64,000 nt of DNA from M1-B18 sp048264125. Lineage in GTDB: Bacteria > Bacillota > Clostridia > Peptostreptococcales > Natronincolaceae. The stretch's first letter is position 1. Every line of letters starts with the position of its first letter. The translations under genes and the position numbers were made by a program. The stretch lies in the NCBI GenBank assembly GCA_048264125.1, contig JBLXDM010000003.1:1-64000 (forward strand), given 5' to 3'. Below, piece after piece: positions 26,093-36,198 of the stretch. The notes beneath the pieces are model-generated. The model saw only the letters and a program-made list of their open reading frames with translations. It did not search any database and was not told the origin of the DNA.

Positions 26093-26854
26093 CTAATTAC
26101 CTCCTAAATCACCTAGCTCATACATTACCATTGATAACAAGGCAAAGCCAGCTGTTTCAGTTCTTAAAATTCTTGGTCCGAGGGTAACCGTATTTATACC
26201 CTGCTCCAATGCAAGGCTTATTTCCTCTTCGGTAAAGCCCCCTTCAGGGCCAATCCATAATCCGATTTTTTGAATGCCCTTATCTTTGCACTGGGTTAAA
26301 AGCCCCTTTAGACCCTTTACCGACTCCTTTTCATAGGCCAGTATATTGAGATGGTTGCTTGCGCTCTGCTTTAAGGCTTCCTTAAAGGATATAGGTATGT
26401 GAACCTCTGGTACAATTCCCCTTTTGCTTTGCTTTGCAGCCTCCTCGGTGATTTTATACCATCGCTCTGCCTTCTTTTCCTTATCCTTCTGATCCTTAAG
26501 CTGAACCACAGCTCTGTCGGTAATTACAGGTACAATTTCAGCAATTCCCATTTCTGTTGTCTTTTGCAGAATCAGCTCCATCTTAGTGCCCTTAGGCAAG
26601 CCCTGATATAGCACTACCCTAAGCTTAGCCTCTGTTCTTAGGGGCTCACTACTTTTTATAGAAGCTTTAACCTCAGACTTTTCAATCCTTAGAATTCTGC
26701 CTATATACTCCCAGGCTTCACCATCACATATTTCTATTTCATCCCCTTCAGCTAGCCTAAGGACCTTTGAAATATGCTTGACATCGTCACCCTGTATTGA
26801 AATTACACCGTCCTCAGCATTTATCTGTTGGGGCTTGACAAAAAATCTATTCAT
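26093..26854 (-). CDS. rsmE: 16S rRNA m3U1498 methyltransferase RsmE
   Basis: About 253 residues, SPOUT family with a trefoil knot. N-terminal PUA-like MNRFFVKPQQI and DVKHISKVLRLAEGDEIEICDG; C-terminal knot with GLWIGPEGGFTEEEI and TLGPRILRTETAGFALLSM. The start ATG overlaps the prmA stop (ATGAATAG, 8-base overlap) after an AGGTGG site. A longer frame to 26881 lies inside prmA. Stops one base before mtaB begins. Confidence 0.95.
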   Translation of the reverse strand: MNRFFVKPQQINAEDGVISIQGDDVKHISKVLRLAEGDEIEICDGEAWEYIGRILRIEKSEVKASIKSSEPLRTEAKLRVVLYQGLPKGTKMELILQKTTEMGIAEIVPVITDRAVVQLKDQKDKEKKAERWYKITEEAAKQSKRGIVPEVHIPISFKEALKQSASNHLNILAYEKESVKGLKGLLTQCKDKGIQKIGLWIGPEGGFTEEEISLALEQGINTVTLGPRILRTETAGFALLSMVMYELGDLGGN

Positions 26855-27800
26855 TACTTCCACCTGACTTTTGGGCCACAATTGCCGCCCATTCGCCCAT
26901 TCTATTTACCCTAACTACCTTCAGGCCGTTGGACTCAAGAGCCTCCGAAACAGCATCAACCTTATCCAGAATAATTCCTGATGTTATAAAAATCCCATCC
27001 TCTACAAGGAAATTCTTTATATCCTTACTAAGTAGTATTATAATATCAGCAATTATATTGGCTACAACGATATCCGCCTTTTCGTCAATAGTATCCATCA
27101 AATTGCCCTGCTTTATGTCTACCATACCCTGCACATCGTTCAGCGCTATGTTCTGAAGGCTTACTTCCACCGCCACCTTGTCCAGGTCAACGCCTATAAC
27201 CCTTTTAGCTCCCAGCTTTGCCGCTATAATTGATAATATTCCACTTCCACAGCCTATGTCAAAAACCAATGAAGCAGGATTAACATACGCCTCCAGCTCT
27301 TGAGCACACATAATTGTTGTTTCATGGGTGCCTGTACCAAAGGCCATGCCGGGGTCCAGCTCAATTATGATATCCTCCTCAGCAGCCTCGTACTCCTCCC
27401 AAGAGGGCTTAACAACTACCTTCTTGCCTATTTTGGTGGGCTTGTAGTATTGCTTCCATGAGGAGCTCCAGTCATCCTCATTTACCTCTATTGTTGTGAC
27501 CTCCCCCAAGCCTATATCCAGACCATGCTGTGGAAGCACTGCAACTGATTGCTTTACTAGCTCTACCTTATCAATTAGGTCAGCTGACTGCGGCAGATAT
27601 GCCTTTACTATCGCCCCCTCAAAGGTAGCGGTTAAAAGGCTTTCATCTACATAGTCCCAAAAAGTTTCAGACTTTTCCAAGGCTAGAATATCCTTCGGGT
27701 CCTCTATGGATACCCCTGCAACGCCAGCATCATATAGGATATTTGTTACTGCCTCAACAGCCTCTGTGGTTGTTTTTATAGAAATTTCCACCCATTTCAT
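26847..27800 (-). CDS. prmA: Ribosomal protein L11 methyltransferase
   Basis: 317 residues. N-terminal substrate-recognition domain (MKWVEISIKTTTEAVEAVTNILYDAGVAGVSIED), then a Rossmann SAM-methyltransferase with DPGMAFGTGTHETT, VFDIGCGSGILSIIAAKLGA and VVANIIADII. It trimethylates L11. It follows dnaJ after a terminator and overlaps rsmE. Confidence 0.96.
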   Translation of the reverse strand: MKWVEISIKTTTEAVEAVTNILYDAGVAGVSIEDPKDILALEKSETFWDYVDESLLTATFEGAIVKAYLPQSADLIDKVELVKQSVAVLPQHGLDIGLGEVTTIEVNEDDWSSSWKQYYKPTKIGKKVVVKPSWEEYEAAEEDIIIELDPGMAFGTGTHETTIMCAQELEAYVNPASLVFDIGCGSGILSIIAAKLGAKRVIGVDLDKVAVEVSLQNIALNDVQGMVDIKQGNLMDTIDEKADIVVANIIADIIILLSKDIKNFLVEDGIFITSGIILDKVDAVSEALESNGLKVVRVNRMGEWAAIVAQKSGGSNE

Positions 27801-27894
27801 CTTTAATCACATCCCTTTAGAATTGACTACCCATATGATTCCCATTAATAACAATAGAAAAACATGAGTATTTAACATACTGATATACATCTAA

Positions 27895-27922
27895 AAATCA
27901 CTCTAGCTAAGTAGAGTGATTT
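27895..27922 (-). terminator. Terminator after dnaJ
   Basis: AAATCACTCT and AGAGTGATTT form a perfect 10-bp stem, an 8-base loop and TTTTAG on the minus strand, 4 bases after the dnaJ stop. It ends the hrcA-grpE-dnaK-dnaJ unit. Confidence 0.85.
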
Positions 27923-27925
27923 TTG

Positions 27926-29062
27926 CTAAACGCCAAATACATCTTTTACCTTGTCAAAAAAAGATTTTCGCTGCTCGTGAACATCCTCGCCGCCTTCAGC
28001 AGCAAATTGCTTGAGTATATCCTTTTGCTTATCTGAAAGCTTCTTAGGGATTTCTACAATTACCTTTACGTACTGGTCTCCCTTGCCATAGCCCTTAGGA
28101 TTCTGTACTCCCTTTTGCTTTAATCGGAAAACAGTACCGCTCTGAGTCCCCTCAGGGATTTTGTACTTAACCTTGCCCTCCAGTGTCGGAACCTCCAGCT
28201 CATCCCCCAGGGTAGCCTGAACAAAGGTTATAGGCATTTCGCATATGATATCATAGCCATCTCTTACAAATATCCTATGAGGCAATACTCTAACTACGAC
28301 ATATAGATCTCCATGAGGGCCACCCTTGGTGCCGGGCTCCCCTTCTCCACGGATTGGTATAACATTCCCAGTATCCACGCCTGCAGGTATATTAATTTTT
28401 ATTTTTTTATGCTTTCTTACTGTACCCCTACCCTGGCAGGTAGTACACGGCGTCTCTATCTGCTCCCCGGTTCCATTACAAACGTTACAGGTCTTGACAT
28501 TAACAATTTGCCCAAGAGGAGTTCTCTGAGCATATCTAACCTCTCCTGCACCCTTACATTGGGAACAGGTCCTCTTTGATGTCCCGGGCTTAGCACCGCT
28601 ACCCTTACAGGTATCACAGCTATCATTTCTATGAAACTCAATCGTCTTTTCTGTACCAAAGGCCGCCTCCTCAAAGGTGACGGTTGCTTCAAATTTAATA
28701 TCAGAGCCCTTTTGAGGTCCGCTCCTTCTTCTGCTGCTGCCACCGCCGCCAAACATTTCAAAGATATCTCCGAAAATGTCGTCAAAGCCACCGCCGCCGA
28801 AGCCGCCAAAGCCCTCATAGCCGCCACCATTCCCATTTACACCAGCATGGCCGAATTGGTCATAGCGCTGCTTTTTCTCGGGAGAGCTCAATACCTCATA
28901 CGCCTCATTAATTTCCTTAAATTTATTTTCTGCTTCCTGATCTCCAGGATTTTTATCGGGATGATATTTCATAGCCAGCTTTCTATATGCTTTTTTTATA
29001 TCCTCAGCACCGGTATTTTTATCTACTCCCAGCAGCTCATAATAATCTCTCTTACTCACCAT
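27926..29062 (-). CDS. dnaJ: Chaperone DnaJ
   Basis: About 378 residues. J domain with YHPDKNPGD (HPD motif), a Gly/Phe-rich linker (about 75-105), four zinc-finger repeats CxxCxGxG (CDTCKGSG, CSQCKGAG, CNVCNGTG, CTTCQGRG) and the C-terminal substrate-binding domains. It is the Hsp40 partner of DnaK. I take the ATG at 29060-29062 (MVSKRDYYELLG); an ATG five codons upstream overlaps the ribosome binding region. Last gene of the heat-shock operon. Confidence 0.96.
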   Translation of the reverse strand: MVSKRDYYELLGVDKNTGAEDIKKAYRKLAMKYHPDKNPGDQEAENKFKEINEAYEVLSSPEKKQRYDQFGHAGVNGNGGGYEGFGGFGGGGFDDIFGDIFEMFGGGGSSRRRSGPQKGSDIKFEATVTFEEAAFGTEKTIEFHRNDSCDTCKGSGAKPGTSKRTCSQCKGAGEVRYAQRTPLGQIVNVKTCNVCNGTGEQIETPCTTCQGRGTVRKHKKIKINIPAGVDTGNVIPIRGEGEPGTKGGPHGDLYVVVRVLPHRIFVRDGYDIICEMPITFVQATLGDELEVPTLEGKVKYKIPEGTQSGTVFRLKQKGVQNPKGYGKGDQYVKVIVEIPKKLSDKQKDILKQFAAEGGEDVHEQRKSFFDKVKDVFGV

Positions 29063-29180
29063 CTCACCGCCCTTCATGGATGAAAGTCTACAAACTAAAT
29101 AATATTATATGTTAGTTTTTATATATCTGCAAGAACAAAAGTGATTCGCCACGTTTGCTTTAGTATATTATCAGTCTGAA

Positions 29181-29201
29181 AGGACACCCAGTGGGTGTCC
29201 T
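29181..29201 (-). terminator. Hairpin between dnaK and dnaJ (partial terminator or mRNA-processing site)
   Basis: AGGACACCC-agt-GGGTGTCCT is a perfect 9-bp stem 10 bases after the dnaK stop. Only TTTCAG follows on the minus strand, so it is more likely an attenuating or mRNA-stabilising hairpin that lowers dnaJ relative to dnaK than a full terminator. Confidence 0.5.
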
Positions 29202-29210
29202 CAAATAGAC

Positions 29211-31037
29211 CTATTCAGAAACATCTTCGTAATCTGCATCCACTACATTTTCGTCCTTAGGACCTGCTGCTCCCTCTTGGGCACCTGCATCTCCCTGAGC
29301 CGATGCCTGCTGATACATCTGTTGAGAAATAGCATGGAAGGCATTGTTCAAGTCCTCTATACCCTTTTTCATATCTTCAGTATTATCTGCCTCTATCGCC
29401 TTCTTCAGCTTTTCAAGCTCTTCCTTCACCTTATCCAGCTCAGGACCACTAACCTTATCCCCAGCCTCGCTTAAGGTTTTCTCTGTTTGATATACTAAGG
29501 AATCAGCTTGATTTTTGGTTTCCACTGTTTCTTTTCTTTTTCTGTCTTCCTCAGCAAATATTTCAGCCTCTTGAACCTTCTTTTGAATTTCATCATCAGA
29601 CAGGTTTGTGGAAGCAGTAATTGTAATCTTTTGCTCCTTGCCGGTGCCAAGGTCCTTAGCAGATACATTTACAATGCCGTTGGCATCTATATCAAAGGTA
29701 ACCTCAATTTGTGGAATGCCTCTTGGTGCTGGTGGGATTCCTGTTAATTGGAAGCGTCCCATGGTTATATTGTCGTTGGCCATCGGTCTCTCACCCTGTA
29801 GAACATGGATTTCAACTGCAGGCTGATTGTCAGCAGCTGTAGAGAATACCTGACTCTTCTTTGTAGGTATTGTCGTATTTCTCTCAATTAGCTTTGTAAA
29901 TACGCTACCAAGGGTTTCAATACCTAGGGATAATGGCGTAACGTCCAATAGAAGAACATCCTTAACCTCGCCAGTTAAAACTCCCGCTTGAATAGCTGCT
30001 CCGATAGCAACGCATTCATCAGGGTTGATGCCCTTATGAGGCTCCTTGCCGGTGATCTTTTTTACTGCCTGTTGAACGGCAGGAATACGCGTAGAACCAC
30101 CCACCAGTATTACCTTATCTAAATCATTTGAAGATAACTTAGCATCGCTTAAGGCCTTTCTCATGGGCTCAAGGGTCTTATCTACTAAATGAGCTGTGAG
30201 CTCTTCAAATTTTGCTCTTGTTAGGTCCATAGTCAAATGCTTTGGTCCTGTGTTTGTAGCAGTGATGAAGGGAAGATTAATATTAGTTGTCATTGTGCTG
30301 GATAATTCCTTCTTCGCCTTTTCAGCTGCTTCCTTTAATCTTTGCAGCGCCATATTGTCCTGCTTTAAATCAATTCCCTCTTGCTTCTTAAACTCAGCCG
30401 CAATATAGTCTATTACAACCTCATCAAAATCGTCACCACCAAGGTGATTATTTCCGTTTGTAGCCAAAACCTCGAAAACGCCATCACCAAGCTCAAGTAT
30501 GGATACGTCAAAGGTGCCTCCACCTAAATCGTATACCAGAATTTTTTGATGCTGATCGGTTTTATCTAGACCATAGGCTAGAGAAGCTGCTGTTGGTTCG
30601 TTTATTATTCTAAGCACATTCAGACCTGCAATTTTACCTGCATCCTTTGTTGCCTGACGCTGGCTATCAGTAAAATAGGCTGGTACAGTGATAACTGCTT
30701 CTGTAATCTTTTCTCCCAAATAAGCCTCTGCATCTGCCTTTAGCTTTTGAAGCACCATTGCAGATATATCTTGAGGTGTATGATTTGTACCATCGATTTT
30801 TACCTTATGATCTGTACCCATGTGTCTCTTTATCGAGCTTATTGTTCTATCTGGATTTACTACTGCTTGACGTTTAGCAGGCTCACCGACAATTCTTTCT
30901 CCATCCTTACCAAAGGCTACAACTGAAGGGGTTGTACGCATACCCTCGGAGTTAGGTATAACAACAGGCTCTCCTCCTTCTAAAAATGCAACGCATGAGT
31001 TGGTAGTTCCTAAGTCTATTCCTATTACTTTACCCAT
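29211..31037 (-). CDS. dnaK: Chaperone DnaK (Hsp70)
   Basis: 608 residues. Nucleotide-binding domain with GIDLGTTNSCVAFLEGG, DLGGGTFDVSIL and VGGSTRIPAVQ; substrate-binding domain with LLLDVTPLSLGIETLG; C-terminal lid and tail with Gln/Ala/Gly-rich region ending in acidic residues. It folds and holds client proteins with DnaJ and GrpE. Controlled from the CIRCE-bearing promoter upstream of hrcA. Confidence 0.98.
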   Translation of the reverse strand: MGKVIGIDLGTTNSCVAFLEGGEPVVIPNSEGMRTTPSVVAFGKDGERIVGEPAKRQAVVNPDRTISSIKRHMGTDHKVKIDGTNHTPQDISAMVLQKLKADAEAYLGEKITEAVITVPAYFTDSQRQATKDAGKIAGLNVLRIINEPTAASLAYGLDKTDQHQKILVYDLGGGTFDVSILELGDGVFEVLATNGNNHLGGDDFDEVVIDYIAAEFKKQEGIDLKQDNMALQRLKEAAEKAKKELSSTMTTNINLPFITATNTGPKHLTMDLTRAKFEELTAHLVDKTLEPMRKALSDAKLSSNDLDKVILVGGSTRIPAVQQAVKKITGKEPHKGINPDECVAIGAAIQAGVLTGEVKDVLLLDVTPLSLGIETLGSVFTKLIERNTTIPTKKSQVFSTAADNQPAVEIHVLQGERPMANDNITMGRFQLTGIPPAPRGIPQIEVTFDIDANGIVNVSAKDLGTGKEQKITITASTNLSDDEIQKKVQEAEIFAEEDRKRKETVETKNQADSLVYQTEKTLSEAGDKVSGPELDKVKEELEKLKKAIEADNTEDMKKGIEDLNNAFHAISQQMYQQASAQGDAGAQEGAAGPKDENVVDADYEDVSE

Positions 31038-31093
31038 TTAAAAACTTCCTCCTTTAATATTTATGTATAAATATTTTAATTTGCTTTACTTAG

Positions 31094-31696
31094 CTATTTC
31101 GATACCTTAACCATTGAAGGCCTTAATACTCTGCCATTGATCGTGTAGCCCTTTTGATAAACCTCGATTACTAGGTTCTCCTCTGCGCCATTTTCCTCCT
31201 GCATTACTGCGTGATGGAAATTGGCGTCGAAGGGTTTATTTAGAGCATCAATTTCTTCTATTCCATGCTTATTCAGGGTATCAACCAATTGCTTATATAC
31301 AAGCTCGATTCCAAGATATAGGCTGTTGCCTTCTGTATTATCCTCTTGAGCAGCTAGGGCTCTTTCAAGATTATCAATAATACCCAAAAGCTCTGCGGCC
31401 ATTTTTTCATTGGCCAGAAGAAATATTTCACTCTTCTCCTTTTCAGTTCGCTTTTTAAAGTTCAAGAAATCTGCCTGTAGCCTTTGTAATTGGTTTATGT
31501 AGTCCTGAATTTCCTTATCCTTTTCTGCCAGCTTCGATTTGAACACCTCAGTATCATCCTTTGTCCTTTGATCCTCCAGCTCCTCCTGAGCTGCCTCCAG
31601 CTCACTGTTGACATCATCATCCGCGTGATTGATATCTGAAGGTTCTGTAGTAATTTCCTCTTCCTTTACAACGTCGTTTTCATCTAATGCCTTCAT
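31094..31696 (-). CDS. grpE: Nucleotide exchange factor GrpE
   Basis: 200 residues. Acidic disordered N-terminus (1-55), long coiled coil (about 60-120, containing DYINQLQRLQADFLNFKKRTEKEK) and the C-terminal beta domain with HHAVMQEENGAEENLVIEVYQKGYTINGRVLRPSMVKV. It releases ADP from DnaK. It is 115 bases downstream of hrcA and 56 bases upstream of dnaK. Confidence 0.97.
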   Translation of the reverse strand: MKALDENDVVKEEEITTEPSDINHADDDVNSELEAAQEELEDQRTKDDTEVFKSKLAEKDKEIQDYINQLQRLQADFLNFKKRTEKEKSEIFLLANEKMAAELLGIIDNLERALAAQEDNTEGNSLYLGIELVYKQLVDTLNKHGIEEIDALNKPFDANFHHAVMQEENGAEENLVIEVYQKGYTINGRVLRPSMVKVSK

Positions 31697-31811
31697 TTAT
31701 TGCACCAGCCTCCTATTCTAAATCCAATTGTAGGTATAGTCAACTACAAAGATAGAGTGCAAAGAACTTTAATAAGCACCTCGCACCATATCCTGTAATA
31801 TTGTCGGATGT

Positions 31812-32837
31812 TTACCTGGTTTTTAAAAGCTCATTAATGTAGGTGCTTATCTGTCCCAAAATGCCTAAGACCTTTGAGTAGTCCATTCTTGTAGGGCCTA
31901 TAACGCTCAGCCAGCCTATGGCTGAATTGTCCACCTTAAAGGTGGCTGTTACCAAGCTGCAATCCTTGGCCTGCTCAAAGAAATTTTCAGCGCCTATTGA
32001 AATATTTATTCCTTCCCTTGAAGAGATGATCAGCTCGCTGATTTGTTTCTTCTCCTCCAGCATTGTTAAAAAGGACTTTGCCTTAATTAAGTCGCTGAAT
32101 TCTGGGAAATTAAAGATATTGGTCGTTCCATTGAGATATAGCTCAAAATCGTCTATTCCCTCCAGAGTCTTAAATAGCTCAGGAATAATTGTATCCATTA
32201 CATTGCTAAATCGGTATACCTCATGCTTAAGCTCCTTTTCCAGCAGTTCTTCAACATCCTGAAGGGTCTTGCCCTGGAGCTTATCATTTAAGATTTTGGA
32301 TACATTCATTAGGACAGATGTGTCTCCTATCCCTCCTGGAATCCTAAGGAGAGGCTTTTTGACAACACCGGCATCGGTAATAATTACTGATATTATATGC
32401 TCTCTGTCTATAGGTATTAGCTGTAAATGCTTTAGCTTGCTGCCTTTAATCTGTGGCGCTATGGCTACTGTCGTGTATTGCGTAAGCTCAGATAACACTC
32501 TGGAGCTGTATTGCAGCAGCTGCTCAATCTCACTAAAGCTCCTTACAAGCTTTTCCTTCAGTTGACTTCTTTGAATAGCGGCTATTGTCTTGACCTGCAT
32601 CAAATAGTCAACGTAAAGGCGATAGGCCTTGTCTGAGGGTATTCTTCCGGCTGAGGTGTGGGGCTGCATGAGAAAGCCCAGCTCCTCTAGGTCTGCCATT
32701 TCATTTCTGATTGTGGCGGGACTTACTCCTAGATCAAACTTTTTGCTTAGGGTTCTAGAGCCAACCGGTTCAGCACAATCAATATAGTCCTGAATTATAG
32801 CCTGCAGAATCTTTAATTTTCTCTCATTTAATTCCAT
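31812..32837 (-). CDS. hrcA: Heat-inducible transcription repressor HrcA
   Basis: 341 residues. N-terminal winged helix (LKILQAIIQDYIDCAEPVGSRTLSKKFDLGVSPATIRNEMADLEELGFL), then a GAF-like domain and the C-terminal dimerisation region. It binds CIRCE, and an exact CIRCE lies 17 bases before its own ATG, so the operon is autoregulated; GroEL normally activates HrcA. Confidence 0.97.
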   Translation of the reverse strand: MELNERKLKILQAIIQDYIDCAEPVGSRTLSKKFDLGVSPATIRNEMADLEELGFLMQPHTSAGRIPSDKAYRLYVDYLMQVKTIAAIQRSQLKEKLVRSFSEIEQLLQYSSRVLSELTQYTTVAIAPQIKGSKLKHLQLIPIDREHIISVIITDAGVVKKPLLRIPGGIGDTSVLMNVSKILNDKLQGKTLQDVEELLEKELKHEVYRFSNVMDTIIPELFKTLEGIDDFELYLNGTTNIFNFPEFSDLIKAKSFLTMLEEKKQISELIISSREGINISIGAENFFEQAKDCSLVTATFKVDNSAIGWLSVIGPTRMDYSKVLGILGQISTYINELLKTR

Positions 32838-32853
32838 GGTATCACCTCTTTTA

Positions 32854-32880
32854 TTAGCACTCTATTCTAATGAGTGCTAA
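32854..32880. promoter_or_regulatory. CIRCE operator for HrcA
   Basis: TTAGCACTC-N9-GAGTGCTAA is an exact match to the CIRCE inverted repeat. It is in the 5' untranslated region, 17 bases before the hrcA start and about 15 bases after the -10 box. Confidence 0.98.
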
Positions 32881-32894
32881 TGCTACCTGTTTTT

Positions 32895-32923
32895 AACATA
32901 TCACTTCAGTTTATTTTTGTCAA
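32895..32923 (-). promoter_or_regulatory. Sigma-A promoter of the hrcA-grpE-dnaK-dnaJ operon
   Basis: TTGACA (32918-32923, minus strand) and TATGTT (32895-32900) are 17 bases apart, and CIRCE begins 14 bases downstream. Consensus -35 and standard spacing. Confidence 0.85.
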
Positions 32924-32943
32924 TACCTTAATAGTGATTTTTT

Positions 32944-34083
32944 TTAATCTAATAAAAGCTCCTGAAATACTAGATTTGCAAGGTCTATACCCTTAGGTGA
33001 CAGGGCTATCCTCTTATTATCATATATGATTAAACCATCCCTCAGAAGCTTAGGGATCGTAACGGGATATACCTCCAATGGCGCTATTCCAAAGCGATTT
33101 GTAAAATCCTCGACTGCTATACCATTAATCAGCCTTAAACCCAGAAACATGGTCTCACTGATTTCATCATTTCTAGTAACCTCTATAATATTCTTGACAG
33201 GACTTTTTCCTTCATTTATGCAGCTTAAATACGCCTCTATTGCTTCCTGATTATGATATCTTCTATTGTTGAAGTAGGAATGGGCACCGGCTCCCATACC
33301 TATGTAGTGATTATTTTTCCAGTAGACAATATTATGCTTGCATTCAAAGCTTGGTCTGGCATAGTTGGATATTTCATAATAGCGATACCCCTCCTTCTGA
33401 AGCAGCTCCCTGGCAGTATGAAACATCTGAAGCTCCAGCTCCTCATCTATGGGCATCAATATTTTTCTTTCCCTTAAACCTTCAAAGGCCGTTCCCTCCT
33501 CCCATATTAGGCTGTAGGCGGATATATGGGGTATATCGAGGGCCATCAGCTGCTTCAGAGAGCTTTCCCAGTCCTTAAGCTGCTGTCCCGGCAACGCAAA
33601 CATTAAATCTACATTTATATTATTGAAGCCTGCTGTCCTCGCTTCCTCAAGATTAGCTATAAAATCCTGATAGCTATGTATTCTCCCCAGCCTTCTTAAC
33701 AGCTGATTCTGACAGGCCTGAAGTCCCATGCTTAAGCGATTGACACCGGCATTAAAATAGTCCCTTAGCTTGTCTTTATTTAAGGTTCCGGGATTGGCCT
33801 CCATAGTAATTTCTGCATCTTTGGCTATGCTTATACTTTTTCTCAGTTCAGTCATTATAGACTCCAGCTGCTTGCCCGAAAGAATAGAAGGTGTTCCACC
33901 CCCTATAAAGATGCTACCTGCCTCATAGTCCTCCAGATTTCCCCTATGCAGACGTATTTCCCGTTTTAAGCCCTCAACATAATCCTTTACCAAATGACCC
34001 TTGTCGCTATAGGAGTTAAAGTCACAATAAAGGCATTTCCTTTCACAGAAGGGTATATGAATATATATTCCGATTGATTTCAT
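32944..34083 (-). CDS. hemW: Heme chaperone HemW (radical SAM, HemN-like)
   Basis: 379 residues. Radical SAM motif CERKCLYC (Cys 13, 17, 20), GGGTPSIL, and the HemW-type HN-x2-YW (CKHNIVYWKNNHYIGMGAGAHSY). HemW binds heme and delivers it to respiratory or other heme proteins; it is not a true coproporphyrinogen dehydrogenase. It is between lepA and hrcA, the conserved order. Confidence 0.95.
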   Translation of the reverse strand: MKSIGIYIHIPFCERKCLYCDFNSYSDKGHLVKDYVEGLKREIRLHRGNLEDYEAGSIFIGGGTPSILSGKQLESIMTELRKSISIAKDAEITMEANPGTLNKDKLRDYFNAGVNRLSMGLQACQNQLLRRLGRIHSYQDFIANLEEARTAGFNNINVDLMFALPGQQLKDWESSLKQLMALDIPHISAYSLIWEEGTAFEGLRERKILMPIDEELELQMFHTARELLQKEGYRYYEISNYARPSFECKHNIVYWKNNHYIGMGAGAHSYFNNRRYHNQEAIEAYLSCINEGKSPVKNIIEVTRNDEISETMFLGLRLINGIAVEDFTNRFGIAPLEVYPVTIPKLLRDGLIIYDNKRIALSPKGIDLANLVFQELLLD

Positions 34084-34222
34084 TATGCTTCCTCCATATT
34101 TTATATTTGAGAAATTTGAACATTACTAAGAATTGCCTGTGGGGCACTAAGCAGGGAACTTTTGACTTTGTATAAACATACTGCTAATCTTTATTATACT
34201 ATTTCCTCATTTAAAAATAAAA

Positions 34223-34255
34223 ACTAGCAACAGGCGAGGAACACCAGTTGCTAGT
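34223..34255 (-). terminator. Terminator of lepA
   Basis: ACTAGCAAC and GTTGCTAGT form a 9-bp stem, with extra pairing in the loop, 7 bases after the lepA stop. TTTTTATTTTTA follows on the minus strand. Confidence 0.85.
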
Positions 34256-34261
34256 CATATA

Positions 34262-36070
34262 TTAGCTATCCAGCTTTAATACAGACATGAAGGCTTTTTG
34301 TGGCACCTCTACTGAACCAACCTGTCTCATACGCTTCTTTCCTTCTTTTTGCTTTTCCAAAAGCTTTTTCTTACGGGTTATATCTCCACCATAGCATTTT
34401 GCAAGCACATCCTTCCTTAAGGCACTGATTGTCTCTCTGGAGATAATCTTCTGTCCTATCGCTGCCTGAATTGGCACCGGGAATTGATGTCTTGGGATTT
34501 CCTCCTTAAGCTTTTCACACATTGCCTTACCCCTTGAGTAGGCCTTGCTCTCATGTACTATAAAGGAAAGGGCATCCACCTGCTCACTATTTATAAGTAT
34601 ATCCAGCTTAACCAGACTGGACTCCCTGTAGCCCACAAATTCATAATCAAGAGAGCCATAGCCCTTTGTTCTGGATTTTAAGGCATCGAAGAAATCATAG
34701 ATAACCTCGTTTAATGGAAGCTCATAATGCAATGTAACCCTGGTATCGTCAATATACTCCATGTGCTTCATATCTCCACGACGGTCCTGACAAAGCTCCA
34801 TAACAGTACCTACATAGGTGTTGGGCACCATGATGTTGGCCTTAACTATAGGCTCCTCCATCGTTTTTATTTCCTGCTGCTTTGGTAGGTTGGCAGGATT
34901 TTGAATCATTACAATCTCTTCATCAGTTTTGGTGATTCTATAAATAACGCTTGGTGCCGTAGTAACAAGGTCTAGGTCAAACTCCCGCTCAAGTCTTTCT
35001 TGTATAATTTCCATGTGCAACAGGCCTAAGAAGCCGCAACGGAAGCCGAAGCCTAGAGCAGCAGAGGTTTCAGGCTCAAATACCAGTGCAGCATCATTTA
35101 CCTGAAGCTTTTCCAATGCATCCCTTACGTCCTCATACTTTACACCCTCGGCAGGATAAATACCACAGTAAACCATTGGTGTTACCTTGCGATAGCCAGG
35201 CAATGGGGCATTTGTGGGCTTTTCAGCATCTGTAATGGTATCTCCAACTCTACAATTCCTTACATCCTTAACGCTGGCAGCTATGTAACCTACATCTCCT
35301 GCATTTAAGGACTCCAGCTGTACTGCTCCTGGAGAATATACGCCAACCTCAGTCACCTCAAATTCCTTATTGGTGGCCATCATTTTTATTTTTGTACCCT
35401 TACTAACGGTCCCCTCTACTACCCTGACATAGGCTATAACACCCTTGTAGTTATCGTAGTAGGAATCAAATATTAGAGCCTTTAGAGGAGCCTCTGGGTC
35501 ACCCTTCGGCGCAGGCACCTTGCTTACAATTGCCTCCAAAACATCCGTGATGTTTATGCCCTCCTTTGCTGATATCAAGGGGGCATCGCTGGCGTCCAAT
35601 CCGATGATATCCTCAATTTCTCGCTTTATCTCATCCGGTCTGGCACTGGGTAAATCTATTTTATTTATAACCGGTATTATCTCTAAATTTTGCTCCAGGG
35701 CCAAATATACATTAGCAAGGGTTTGAGCCTCGATACCCTGTGCTGCGTCAACTACCAATATAGCACCCTCACAGGCGGCAAGGCTCCTTGATACCTCATA
35801 GGTAAAATCCACATGTCCGGGTGTATCAATAAGATTTAAGTAATATTGCTCTCCATCCTGGGCTTTATAGACCAAACGGATGGACTGTAGCTTTATAGTA
35901 ATGCCTCTTTCTCTTTCTAAATCCATATTATCAAGTATTTGTTCCTGCATTTCCCGTTCACTAACTGTACCTGTCTGCTGAATCAACCTATCAGCCAAGG
36001 TAGATTTGCCATGATCTATATGGGCTATTATGGAGAAATTTCGAGTTTTTAATTGTCTAGCACTTGGCAT
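34262..36070 (-). CDS. lepA: Elongation factor 4 (LepA)
   Basis: 602 residues. GTPase domain with AHIDHGKSTLADRL (G1), RGITI (G2), DTPGHVDFTYEV (G3) and NKID (G4); EF-G-like domains and the LepA-specific C-terminal domain (YGGDITRKKKLLEKQKEGKKRMR). It acts on ribosomes, affecting back-translocation or 30S biogenesis. Typical length. Confidence 0.97.
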   Translation of the reverse strand: MPSARQLKTRNFSIIAHIDHGKSTLADRLIQQTGTVSEREMQEQILDNMDLERERGITIKLQSIRLVYKAQDGEQYYLNLIDTPGHVDFTYEVSRSLAACEGAILVVDAAQGIEAQTLANVYLALEQNLEIIPVINKIDLPSARPDEIKREIEDIIGLDASDAPLISAKEGINITDVLEAIVSKVPAPKGDPEAPLKALIFDSYYDNYKGVIAYVRVVEGTVSKGTKIKMMATNKEFEVTEVGVYSPGAVQLESLNAGDVGYIAASVKDVRNCRVGDTITDAEKPTNAPLPGYRKVTPMVYCGIYPAEGVKYEDVRDALEKLQVNDAALVFEPETSAALGFGFRCGFLGLLHMEIIQERLEREFDLDLVTTAPSVIYRITKTDEEIVMIQNPANLPKQQEIKTMEEPIVKANIMVPNTYVGTVMELCQDRRGDMKHMEYIDDTRVTLHYELPLNEVIYDFFDALKSRTKGYGSLDYEFVGYRESSLVKLDILINSEQVDALSFIVHESKAYSRGKAMCEKLKEEIPRHQFPVPIQAAIGQKIISRETISALRKDVLAKCYGGDITRKKKLLEKQKEGKKRMRQVGSVEVPQKAFMSVLKLDS

Positions 36071-36198
36071 AGCAAATTTCCTCCTTTATTCTTGCGTAAC
36101 TTTATAAATTATAACATAAAGTAAAACTATAGGGAAGTTTGTATTTCTGCTATTTAACGAAAATATCAATTTGCCTTATATATTATATATTATAGCTA